Positions 1-7,008 of a stretch of 11,751 nt of DNA are shown piece by piece. Under the pieces are notes generated by a model. The model had not been told where the DNA came from. It saw only the letters and a program-made list of their open reading frames with translations, and did no database searches. Each line of letters begins with the position of its first letter. Within the stretch, counting starts at the first letter, position 1. Position numbers and translations under genes: made by a program. The stretch comes from Lentisphaeria bacterium UBA7640. GTDB lineage: Bacteria; Verrucomicrobiota; Lentisphaeria; Victivallales; Victivallaceae. The DNA lies in the NCBI GenBank assembly GCA_002483765.1, contig DLIO01000046.1, positions 1 to 11,751 of the forward strand, written 5' to 3'.

Positions 1-13
1 ATTCTCAGTGGTT

Positions 14-83
14 AACTCCCCAACTCCCCAACTCTCCAACTCCCTAACTCTCCAACTCCCAACTCTCCAACTCTCCAACTCCC
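14..83. repeat. Tandem AACTCYCC-type short repeat, about nine units
   Basis: Nine consecutive units of 7 or 8 bases read AACTCCCC, AACTCTCC, AACTCCCT or AACTCCC. On the minus strand this is a purine-rich run of GGAGAGTT/GGGAGTT. It begins about 15 bases beyond the stop codon of the epimerase gene, so it lies in its 3' flank. The units vary at two positions and two of them lack one base, as in slippage-prone microsatellites. The array starts near the window edge, but the first 13 bases are not repeat, so it appears complete. No function can be read from it. Confidence 0.9.
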
Positions 84-98
84 GCGCAACTTGTAAAG

Positions 99-1187
99 TT
101 AGTTTTTTGGGGATTCCTTAGCTGACAGCCAAGACTCGCGATTGTAATCGTGGATTTCACTCAAGATATCCTCAATACCACGAGTCAACTGCCAGTCTGG
201 ATAGTGCGACTGGAACTTCGAAATATCACTAATCCACCAAATATGATCTCCAACACGATTAGTTTCCTGATATTTTACTTTCATCGGCTTGCCGGTAATG
301 CGTTCACAAATCTCAATGGCTTCGTGCATTGAACAGTTGCTGAAACGTCCTCCGCCCATGTTGTAAGCTTCGCCACAGCGTGGATTAAGATAAAAATGAT
401 AAAACGCGTTGATCAGATCGGCGCAATGGATATTGTCGCGAACCTGCTTGCCTTTGTAGCCGAAAATATTATATTCGCGTCCAGTCACCGCGCATTTCAT
501 CAAATAGGCGAGAAAGCCGTGCAGTTCTGCGCCAGCGTGTCGAGGCCCGGTCAGGCAACCGCCACGGATCAAACCTGTTTTCATACCAAAATAACGACCA
601 TACTCCTGAACCATAATGTCAGCGGCAACTTTTGACGCGCCAAAAATGGAATGTTTGCAATGGTCGATGGACATATTTTCATCAATACCGTTGGCGTAAT
701 ATGGATGGTCTGACTTAATTTCCCATCGTGTTTCTAATTCTTCCAGAGGAAGCGAATTTGGATTATCGCCGTAAACCTTATTGGTGGAGGTGAAGATAAA
801 AGCTGCCTCGGGGCAATAGAGCCGGGTCGCTTCCAGCATATTCAGAGTACCGTTGGCGTTGACCGAAAAATCGGTAAAAGGTTCACGCGCTGCCCAGTCG
901 TGCGACGGTTGAGCTGCGGTATGGATGATCAGTTTAATCTCTGAATTATATTCAGAAAAAACTTTTTTCAGCGCGTCAAAATCACGAATATCGATATCCA
1001 GCGACTGATAATTTGAAAATTCGTCTTTAAGTTCATTTTCAACATGACGAGTCGACGCTTCCGCGCCAAAGAAATATTTACGGAGGTCATTGTCGATACC
1101 AATGATATTAAAATCTAGACCGGCAAAGAACCGCACTGCTTCGGAGCCGATCAAACCATTCGCTCCGGTGATAATTACTGTATTCAT
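99..1187 (-). CDS. NAD-dependent sugar epimerase, CDP-tyvelose 2-epimerase-like (extended SDR)
   Basis: This 362-residue protein is an extended short-chain dehydrogenase/reductase. The Rossmann NAD-binding motif TGANGLIG is at residues 7-14. The substrate-side block has TST at 133-135, NKVYGD from 136, and FGASK at 182-186, followed by a strongly family-typical stretch (GGCLTGP at 209-215, GKQVRDN at 246-252, GDHIWWISD at 313-321). That wording matches proteins annotated as CDP-paratose/CDP-tyvelose 2-epimerase-like, which invert a hydroxyl on a nucleotide sugar. The usual catalytic Tyr of YxxxK is Phe182 here, with Lys186 kept, so classical SDR proton-relay chemistry may be altered. The start has a weak ribosome site (GGAA a few bases upstream). 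It is the last gene of the minus-strand series, 119 bases after the MFS gene. The role is cytoplasmic, probably in making or remodelling an activated sugar; the substrate is unknown. Confidence 0.88.
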   Translation of the reverse strand: MNTVIITGANGLIGSEAVRFFAGLDFNIIGIDNDLRKYFFGAEASTRHVENELKDEFSNYQSLDIDIRDFDALKKVFSEYNSEIKLIIHTAAQPSHDWAAREPFTDFSVNANGTLNMLEATRLYCPEAAFIFTSTNKVYGDNPNSLPLEELETRWEIKSDHPYYANGIDENMSIDHCKHSIFGASKVAADIMVQEYGRYFGMKTGLIRGGCLTGPRHAGAELHGFLAYLMKCAVTGREYNIFGYKGKQVRDNIHCADLINAFYHFYLNPRCGEAYNMGGGRFSNCSMHEAIEICERITGKPMKVKYQETNRVGDHIWWISDISKFQSHYPDWQLTRGIEDILSEIHDYNRESWLSAKESPKN

Positions 1188-1306
1188 AAGTTCAGTTCCA
1201 TTCCATTAATGACTATATTGAGCGCAAATTTGATAATACGCATTACTGTTAGCCTGTAATTTATGCCACCATTTTTGCTTTACAATATTTTATGAACGCT
1301 TTAGGT

Positions 1307-2542
1307 TCAGGATCTTTTATTCATCTTTTGTTTTTGAGTAAAGTCAATAATAATAAATCCAACAATTGCCATTAACGCGAAAGAAGATAATATGCTCCAC
1401 AAAGCAATTGGCCGACCAGTCATTTTGGTAAAGAGTTGAGCCCCAATCCATGGGCCTACCGCGTAGCCAACTCCTCGCAATAATCCGAATACTCCCATAT
1501 ATCTTCCAACCCACTTGGAAGGAGCCATATCACTAACCAATGCGTAAGCTGCCGGGATTAGAATAATTTCTCCTAATGTGATGATTACAACTATTGCCAT
1601 CAAAAATATGGTTGAAGACGCAAAACCGAGTACAAAATAACCGATTCCGTAAAGTATTACGCCAATAATCATTCTAGGATAAAGATTGAACCCAAACTTA
1701 TCAAAGTATTTTGTCAAAGGAATTTGCAAGAATACTATTGTAGCTCCATTCATGGAATAAATAATGCCTAACATATTCTTGCTTACTCCTACAACTTGCG
1801 TTGAATACACTGACATAGTTGAATAAAGCTGTGAAGCAAGCATCATTATAATAAAATAAAAAAAACTAAAATAGAGAAACTGATGATGTTTTAACATTTG
1901 CCACATGACAGATACTTTACTATTTGGCAAATTAGCAGTTTCCAATTCAGAACGAGAAGATCTTATTTCTGGACAAGTATAGGCAGTAAAAGTAGCCCCG
2001 GCTAAACACAAGAATCCGGTTAATGCAAACAATAGAGAAAATGGCGCTCGAGCAAGAAATGCTCCAAGCATAGGGCCGATAGCAAAGCCAACATTGGTTC
2101 CGACCCTGATTCGACTGTATATCTTAGCACGTTTATTCAATGGCGTTAAATCAGTAAGATAAGCGTCTGAGGCATTTTGGAAGAACGCTCCGACAAAAGA
2201 GGTCAACATTAAAACAATCGCAAAACTAATAAATGAACTATTGGTATAAACAAAAAAAGCCAACAAGAAAAACAGTAATCCTCGAACGCTTGGGCCAAAT
2301 ATGAGTATAATTCGGCGCCCCAAACAGTCCACTAGCGGGCCAGCAACCAATGGCCCAAGCATTGCGCCAATCCCCATAAAGGGAAATATCCAACTGACTG
2401 TGGCCATTGAAAAGCCACGGCCAGTATGCAAATAGAGCGGGATAAAAGGATAAACAATGGAATAAGCTAATGAGTTAATAGCCCACGCGATCGCCATATT
2501 ATTGGCCCGCGATAATAGTATTTTATCTTCGTTTTGAATCAT
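1307..2542 (-). CDS. MFS transporter, 12-helix type
   Basis: This 411-residue protein is almost entirely hydrophobic, with about twelve membrane segments by eye, the usual size for the major facilitator superfamily. The MFS motif A loop between helices 2 and 3 is present near residues 63-80 (GPLVAGPLVDCLGRR), and a second GP-rich helix follows in the first half (AIGPMLGAF). This fits the general sugar/drug-efflux (MFS_1) branch. The substrate cannot be told; the neighbouring epimerase and symporter suggest a sugar or sugar derivative, in either direction. The start is supported by AAGGTG five bases upstream of ATG. The upstream gap holds a decayed transposase fragment, so the promoter may be new or supplied by read-through from the symporter gene. 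Confidence 0.88.
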   Translation of the reverse strand: MIQNEDKILLSRANNMAIAWAINSLAYSIVYPFIPLYLHTGRGFSMATVSWIFPFMGIGAMLGPLVAGPLVDCLGRRIILIFGPSVRGLLFFLLAFFVYTNSSFISFAIVLMLTSFVGAFFQNASDAYLTDLTPLNKRAKIYSRIRVGTNVGFAIGPMLGAFLARAPFSLLFALTGFLCLAGATFTAYTCPEIRSSRSELETANLPNSKVSVMWQMLKHHQFLYFSFFYFIIMMLASQLYSTMSVYSTQVVGVSKNMLGIIYSMNGATIVFLQIPLTKYFDKFGFNLYPRMIIGVILYGIGYFVLGFASSTIFLMAIVVIITLGEIILIPAAYALVSDMAPSKWVGRYMGVFGLLRGVGYAVGPWIGAQLFTKMTGRPIALWSILSSFALMAIVGFIIIDFTQKQKMNKRS

Positions 2543-2586
2543 TAATACACCTTACAAATCTATAATTTCAGTGTTTACAAAACATG

Positions 2587-2770
2587 AAAACTCACATGTC
2601 AGCATTGTTTTCGAATCCTGTATCGTATTTATGTCTTTACTCTCTATGCGCGCCATAATAGTTTTAAAAACTATCCTGATTGGTATATCATTTTGAATAT
2701 AAACAGGTTTTCCTTATAAATTCTCATAAAACGTTAACTAATGAACAGTTTTTAAAATTGTACACTAAAA
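2587..2770 (-). pseudogene. Heavily decayed IS630-type transposase C-terminal fragment (second copy)
   Basis: This gap segment aligns with the fragment at 5642-5824. Over 2691-2730 against 5741-5780 I count 32 identical bases of 40 without gaps, and weaker gapped similarity continues to about 2587 and to the shared CACTAAAA at 2763-2770. Read in the frame of the better copy, 2691-2723 gives EFIRKTCLYSK, matching GFVKKTCLYSK there. A TGA (2724-2726) replaces the Trp codon before it and another TGA (2688-2690) replaces a Tyr codon after it, so this is a dead copy. It begins about 16 bases beyond the symporter stop codon. The 17-base inverted repeat at 2658-2674 lies inside this decayed stretch. 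The repeat relationship is seen directly; the IS630 assignment depends on the better copy. Confidence 0.6.
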
Positions 2771-2785
2771 CCTTTAGAGTTCAAC

Positions 2786-5260
2786 TCAAATATCTTTAAG
2801 TTTCGAACTCTCTTCTTCTCTCTTTGACACACCGCCAATAGAAGTTCCCTCCAAAGCCTGAAGGTTTTCTGCCTCAGTGACTCGCTGCAAATCTGCCAAG
2901 CTTACATGGCCCTCAACCCGCCCATCATCCAAGATATTAGGTCCGTCGGTCCGTGCATCCAGCCGTTGGAATAAACGCACCAGATCACGCGTACCACAAA
3001 TACCGAACCAGAAAACGGTGACTACGGCATTTAGCCCCATAATGTAAATGTAATCGTACCAGAACCAGTTGGCCCACCAATGCTGGGGCCATGGCGAGAT
3101 TATATTCCAGATAATAAACCCAATGAACACAATACCAAACCGAAAAATAAAACTCCACGAAAAAACACTCCAAGCTAAAATCTTATCACCACGCGTATAG
3201 GATTCGTTTATCCCCAAAATCTTCGACCAAGCCCATTTTGTTTTTACGTAGCGATGACCGTTTCCTGTATGATAAATACCACGATGAAGTAGTCGATCCA
3301 TATTGAAGGGTTTTTTGCAGGTCAACAATGAAACGATGATATACAGGGAAGTAGAGAGCACCATTGCAATAAAGTAAATTTCTTTTGAATTAACCGGAAA
3401 AGTCATAGGGGTAACGCGCCAGAGAATGATGGGCTCGAAAGGACCCGAAAGCGTTTCGAAAACTTTTGCAGTTGCCTCTACTAAGTCACGACGTTCTAAC
3501 AAGGGATAAAGCGAACCTGCCCAAAAACGTTGTACTAGAATTCCTATTGTTGCTATGGATGACCCTACGGTCAAAGCAACCCAAGCGCCGGCGGCAGTAC
3601 CTCTTTTCCAGTAAAGCCCAAAAACAATACAAGCACCGGCACCACCAAGCCAAATAGCGCCAGTGATAGCAAAAAACATCATGATATAATCCACTTGGGC
3701 AAAGATGCTACTGAACACAAAAGCGAACAGCGCCACACAAGCAATTGTAACACGAAGCGCGGTCAGGTGTTGCTTTGGTGACTTAAATGAACGACCGCGT
3801 AGTGGCAGGATTACATCTTGAACAATAATGCTTCCCCAACTATGCATATAGGTAGTGTCGGTACTAATCATCAGGAAAATTGCGATTGCACAAAGCACAC
3901 CGGTAACTCCAATTGGCAACATGTGGCGTAGAGTGAGCGGAACCCTCATCTGATTATGAATAGTCATCATACTTTTATGCAACGCAGGGGCCTCATCTCT
4001 AAGCGTTGCTAGACGTTCATCGACTGCGACCGCAGATAAGTTATTAGTATCCCACTTAATTAACCCTTTTCTTCGCAATGCATGTATATCGGACATTTTA
4101 GTATCACTACGTTTAAGTGCATGGGCCGCAAAATTATCTTCTCCTAATTGCGAGATTTCATTAAGCAATCTAGCCTGTTCGGGTGAATTTGTTTGTAATT
4201 TTTTGCGCGCTACCGAGCTTCGAGCGGCTTCAGTAAGAGTTAACTCGCCAGCGTATGCGGGCGACATCTCTGCCATCGCTGTTTGTACCAACTCTTGACG
4301 GATGGGAATAAGTTTATCGATGAAAGCTGGGCTATGCCAAATAGTGAAAGCGCCGATCGCCAGTAATGGATAAAGCATGATACTAAAAGCGGTACGCCAA
4401 GTTCCCAATACCTGCCCCATTTTCTGTTCGTGTGCATTTAGTGCTGCTGCGTTATAACCTGATGTACCGGACCATGCCATACGGTTAAATACACTACTGA
4501 TAACGCCGGCCAAGACATAAAAAAGGTTAAAATCGCGAAGCTTACTGATGTCGAACGGATTAAGCATACTCATTCCCGGTTCACGATCTAATAGCACAGG
4601 TGCCATTTCATCAAACCAAGAAAAACGCATAAGAATTGCGATAACGACAATCGCCATTAGCGGATAATTGAGTAAACCCTGAACACAATCACAAACCATA
4701 ACTGTAATCTGCCCACCAAGTGTAGTAATTAAAACTGCAATTGACAAAAATAGTAACATAACAACATGAAAAGATGACCAAGTCAAACCTAGAAAATCGA
4801 AAGTTTGTGGAAAACCACAATAGTAAACAATAAAACGTGCCGATACAGCTGGAAAGATTGCGTAGTTGACCACACCAGAAATACTTTGTAAAATAGCGGC
4901 AAAAATCCGGAATTTTCGACTGTAACGCATTTCTAGAAACTGTCCCATTGTCATAGCACGTGATTCTCTAAAACGGTAAATACAGTAGCCGGTCAAACCC
5001 ATAAACAAGCCAATTGGAGCAGTGACCCCACTCCAAAATCGAAAAGCAAAACCACTATTGTAATACATTTCAAAAATCGCCACTAAACTGACTAGGCCCA
5101 TTCCCGCTTCGCCACTGGCAACGGAAACTACATACCGCCCGGCGACTCGGCCTGCAGTCAAAAAATCAGCTACCCCAGTTACATACCGGCGTGTTCGTAA
5201 GCCTATAATCAACACAATTAACAACGGCAAAGCAACGATTATCCAGTCAATCCAATGCAT
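2786..5260 (-). CDS. Large sodium:solute symporter family (SSS) transporter
   Basis: This 824-residue membrane protein has the SSS (sodium/glucose-type, LeuT-fold) pattern. Helix 1 is at about 5-20, then the helix-2 region with SVASGEAGMGLVSL (46-59), a third block ending in MTMGQFLEMRYS (103-114), and a later TDTTYMHSW segment (467-475) in the position of the sodium-site helix. It is far longer than the usual 500-600 residues. A hydrophilic, charged insert of about 135 residues lies between roughly 310 and 445, and further helices at about 625-645, 695-720 and 735-755 precede a polar C-terminal tail. The start is supported by AGGAG four bases upstream of ATG. It probably imports a sugar, sugar acid or related solute with sodium; the substrate is unknown. 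It is separated by gene debris from both the PuuD-like gene and the MFS gene. Confidence 0.9.
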   Translation of the reverse strand: MHWIDWIIVALPLLIVLIIGLRTRRYVTGVADFLTAGRVAGRYVVSVASGEAGMGLVSLVAIFEMYYNSGFAFRFWSGVTAPIGLFMGLTGYCIYRFRESRAMTMGQFLEMRYSRKFRIFAAILQSISGVVNYAIFPAVSARFIVYYCGFPQTFDFLGLTWSSFHVVMLLFLSIAVLITTLGGQITVMVCDCVQGLLNYPLMAIVVIAILMRFSWFDEMAPVLLDREPGMSMLNPFDISKLRDFNLFYVLAGVISSVFNRMAWSGTSGYNAAALNAHEQKMGQVLGTWRTAFSIMLYPLLAIGAFTIWHSPAFIDKLIPIRQELVQTAMAEMSPAYAGELTLTEAARSSVARKKLQTNSPEQARLLNEISQLGEDNFAAHALKRSDTKMSDIHALRRKGLIKWDTNNLSAVAVDERLATLRDEAPALHKSMMTIHNQMRVPLTLRHMLPIGVTGVLCAIAIFLMISTDTTYMHSWGSIIVQDVILPLRGRSFKSPKQHLTALRVTIACVALFAFVFSSIFAQVDYIMMFFAITGAIWLGGAGACIVFGLYWKRGTAAGAWVALTVGSSIATIGILVQRFWAGSLYPLLERRDLVEATAKVFETLSGPFEPIILWRVTPMTFPVNSKEIYFIAMVLSTSLYIIVSLLTCKKPFNMDRLLHRGIYHTGNGHRYVKTKWAWSKILGINESYTRGDKILAWSVFSWSFIFRFGIVFIGFIIWNIISPWPQHWWANWFWYDYIYIMGLNAVVTVFWFGICGTRDLVRLFQRLDARTDGPNILDDGRVEGHVSLADLQRVTEAENLQALEGTSIGGVSKREEESSKLKDI

Positions 5261-5457
5261 AAAACTCCTGTTTTTTACTTGTTTTATAAATCTATGAAAA
5301 GCTCCATAAATTTTTATTTATTTAAATAGCTGATTTTAGCCAACTTCATATTAAAACTCGCTTGATATTTTGGTTCCACTCTTCATATCAGTGCGGTTAC
5401 ATTGAGATGATTTTTCATTAGCGCATGCAATTTTCAGGGTTCAAGACTGGCTGCCAA
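5261..5457. other. Leader region of the symporter gene, no gene seen
   Basis: This is the part of the 576-bp gap nearest the symporter start. I see the ribosome site AGGAG just upstream of the ATG at 5260, an AT-rich stretch with the ten-base palindrome TATTTAAATA at 5319-5328, and no coding sequence on either strand. No promoter with both boxes stood out. The rest of the gap (5458-5836) is described as two pseudogene fragments. Confidence 0.6.
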
Positions 5458-5637
5458 CTATACTCTCGCGTTTCCATCTGCAAATCTTACATTTCCCTTT
5501 TTCCCATGGCGTAGAAGTGCATGGTTTTCACTGCTATATCGCCGCAACGCGCAGTTTTGATGTTCATATTAAGTAAACTCATCACCCAAATTATTCTTTG
5601 AACGGTTGAAACCACCACATATCCATACCCCTAAAAA
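5458..5637 (-). pseudogene. C-terminal remnant of a pseudopilin (H-x9-DG type)
   Basis: On the minus strand, codons 5568 down to the TAG at 5458-5460 read through NHALL to RHGKKGNVRFADGNARV. His (5506-5508), nine residues, then Asp-Gly (5473-5478) is an exact H-x9-DG motif, the C-terminal signature of the pseudopilin-like proteins abundant in Lentisphaerota and Planctomycetota. The intact pseudopilin at 11013-11744 has the same spacing (His197, Asp207-Gly208). Upstream in this frame there is a TAA at 5569-5571, a further open stretch to 5637, then TGA. There is no start codon, no FTLIEL N-terminus and no membrane helix, so only the tail of a gene remains. It lies immediately 3' of the IS630-type fragment, which suggests insertion into, or replacement of, the front of this gene. 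The family call rests on the short motif and its surroundings. Confidence 0.6.
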
Positions 5638-5641
5638 TCAA

Positions 5642-5809
5642 TTATATCAGCAACTTTTCCAGTCTCTGCATTGCTTTTGCCCATCTATCTTTTAGACACC
5701 ACAATATAGATATTTTAAGTTCTTCGAATTCGTCATAGTATTTTGAATATAGACAGGTCTTCTTTACAAATCCCCATATTCGCATATTTTTCAGTACTTC
5801 GCCTGGCAT
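5642..5809 (-). pseudogene. IS630-type (DDE_3) transposase C-terminal fragment
   Basis: A 55-codon open stretch runs from an ATG at 5807-5809 to a TAA at 5642-5644. It contains IWGFVKKTCLYSKYYDEFEE and then a helix-rich end (LKISILWCLK, MQRLEKLLI). This is the wording of the last part of IS630-family transposases, where a Trp-x-Phe-x-Lys-Lys block is followed by LYxxYY, FxExK and a terminal LL. The catalytic DDE core (normally about 200-300 residues upstream) is missing, and an in-frame TAG lies four codons before the ATG, so this is a remnant that cannot transpose. It sits 27 bases beyond the stop codon of the PuuD-like gene. A more decayed relative is at 2587-2770. An alternative is a small unrelated helical protein, but the shared decayed copy argues for a mobile-element origin. 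Confidence 0.65.
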
Positions 5810-5836
5810 TATTAAACACTAAAATAATTGCAAATA

Positions 5837-6526
5837 TCAACAAGCGGCAACCAACGCACTGAAAAACCGTGGTGCGAGCTCCGGCATGCGCTCTGCATGA
5901 AATTGTAGCCCCATCACCATCGGTTCGTCTAGACGCTCAATAACTTCTACACCGCCTTCAAAGTCACGTACGGTGATGACCAGTCCCTTTCCTGGACAGG
6001 CCGGATCAACTGCTTGATGGTGGGAAGTATTGACTTCCAAGGTATCCCCCGGCAAAAGATTCATGATGGCACTGAATTGCCCGGCTTTTTCAATAACCGC
6101 CTCATGCATACCACGTCTATGGTTTTCGACGTGCTGAATCAGCTGCCCCCCATGAGCGATGGATAATAGTTGACATCCTGCGCATATTCCTAGAATAGGA
6201 ATCCTTCTATCCAATGCTATTTTCATTAACTTCAAGTCAAACTCAGGGCGTTTCCACATACAGGTGGTTTGAGGATGTAGCTTTTGCCCATACATTTCTG
6301 GCGGATAGTCAGGGCCACCAATGAAAAGCATCCCATCGACTTGTTCCATAAAATAATCAGTCATTTTAAAATCAGACAACGGAGGAATCAATAAAGGAAG
6401 CGCACCCGCGTTACCGACGGCATCAACATATTCGTCTTTCAGCATATAAAAATGGGGCCCGCCTTCCTTCAGTGACTCGAACATCATATTAATGCCAATA
6501 ACTGGCATTGCCTTTTTCTGATTCAT
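5837..6526 (-). CDS. PuuD-like gamma-glutamyl hydrolase, class I glutamine amidotransferase fold (peptidase C26)
   Basis: This 229-residue protein has the whole class I amidotransferase domain and little else. The oxyanion strand LFIGGPDYPPEMYG is at about 67-80, the nucleophile elbow GICAGCQ gives Cys115, and QFHAE at 208-212 supplies His210 and Glu212 of the Cys-His-Glu triad. The size and GG-D-P-x-x-Y block match the gamma-glutamyl-gamma-aminobutyrate hydrolase family, which cleaves gamma-glutamyl amide bonds in the cytoplasm. No synthase domain is attached, so it probably acts as a hydrolase. Its start overlaps the stop of the GNAT gene (ATGA), and a strong AAGGAG sits in the end of that gene, so the two are translationally coupled. 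The true substrate is unknown; the lack of other putrescine-pathway genes in the window argues against a standard Puu role. Confidence 0.88.
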   Translation of the reverse strand: MNQKKAMPVIGINMMFESLKEGGPHFYMLKDEYVDAVGNAGALPLLIPPLSDFKMTDYFMEQVDGMLFIGGPDYPPEMYGQKLHPQTTCMWKRPEFDLKLMKIALDRRIPILGICAGCQLLSIAHGGQLIQHVENHRRGMHEAVIEKAGQFSAIMNLLPGDTLEVNTSHHQAVDPACPGKGLVITVRDFEGGVEVIERLDEPMVMGLQFHAERMPELAPRFFSALVAAC

Positions 6527-7008
6527 TTCAACTCCTTGTAGTACGTGATAAATTCCAGAGAATGGTCGAAGCCGGCGCGTTCATAAGCGCGCCGGGCTGG
6601 GGAATGTGCCTCATCCAAGCCAGTCATCACCTTGGCCACTTTCATTCCACTTGCTATAAATAAATCAAGAACATGGGCGTACATCTGCTGTCCGATCCCT
6701 TTTATTCCGGCTTCAGGATCGGCAGCATTATTCATTATTTCTCCGATACGCGAATCTTGATTCATACGGAATGTGATAAAGCCTATGACACGGTCGTTTT
6801 CCTCACATATCCGAATGTTATCTGGACTCGCTTCAATTTGAGTTTTAACCTCTAACCCTTTGAGCATATCATCCTCTATTCCAGAATGAATTATATCGGA
6901 AATGCGGTCACCAAGGGTTTGTCGCGAATAACGGCGGATTTCCCTCCAAGCACGATTTGCTATTCGAATAACATCTTCAAAATCGGACGGCTTATATTTA
7001 CGTATCAT
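6523..7008 (-). CDS. GNAT family N-acetyltransferase
   Basis: This 161-residue protein is a single GNAT domain. An N-terminal IRKYKPSDFEDVIRI opening is followed by strand VIGFITF (74-80), motif A with acetyl-CoA loop IKGIGQQMY (102-110) after the strand IMNNAADPEA, and motif B HSPARRAYERAGF (135-147), all in the normal order. These enzymes transfer an acetyl group from acetyl-CoA to an amine. Coupling by a four-base stop/start overlap to the PuuD-like hydrolase suggests that the two act on related compounds, for example acetylating an amine released by gamma-glutamyl cleavage; that is inference. The start has AAGGA 12 bases before ATG, a somewhat long spacing. Confidence 0.87.
   Translation of the reverse strand: MIRKYKPSDFEDVIRIANRAWREIRRYSRQTLGDRISDIIHSGIEDDMLKGLEVKTQIEASPDNIRICEENDRVIGFITFRMNQDSRIGEIMNNAADPEAGIKGIGQQMYAHVLDLFIASGMKVAKVMTGLDEAHSPARRAYERAGFDHSLEFITYYKELK
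6532..6537 (-). promoter_or_regulatory. Ribosome binding site inside the GNAT gene, driving the PuuD-like start
   Basis: AAGGAG lies five bases before the ATG at 6524-6526 and within the last codons of the GNAT gene. Together with the ATGA overlap it fixes the start of the PuuD-like gene and indicates coupled translation. Confidence 0.8.

Noticed and set aside
88..100. Hairpin AACTT-GTA-AAGTT after the epimerase stop as a terminator.
   Set aside because: The five-pair AT-rich stem has no T run following it.
150..635. Plus-strand open frames of 60 and 79 codons opposite the epimerase gene.
   Set aside because: They are the reverse of a well-conserved gene, have no recognisable protein features and no ribosome sites worth noting.
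1293..1309. Hairpin TGAAC/GTTCA at the MFS stop codon as a terminator.
   Set aside because: A five-pair stem with a seven-base loop and no run of T after it on the minus strand is too weak.
2658..2674. Perfect inverted repeat ATAGTTTT-A-AAAACTAT upstream of the MFS gene, looking like an operator.
   Set aside because: It lies inside the decayed transposase segment, consists only of A, T and one G/C pair per arm, and is not present in the sister copy, so chance drift is the simpler explanation.
5319..5328. TATTTAAATA palindrome shared with 7094-7103, as a common regulatory site.
   Set aside because: A ten-base all-AT palindrome is expected by chance in gaps this AT-rich, and the flanks do not match.
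5837..7008. GNAT plus PuuD-like pair as a toxin-antitoxin or defence module.
   Set aside because: Both proteins carry complete ordinary enzyme motifs, the GNAT lacks the features of TacT/AtaT toxins, and there is no ribbon-helix-helix partner.
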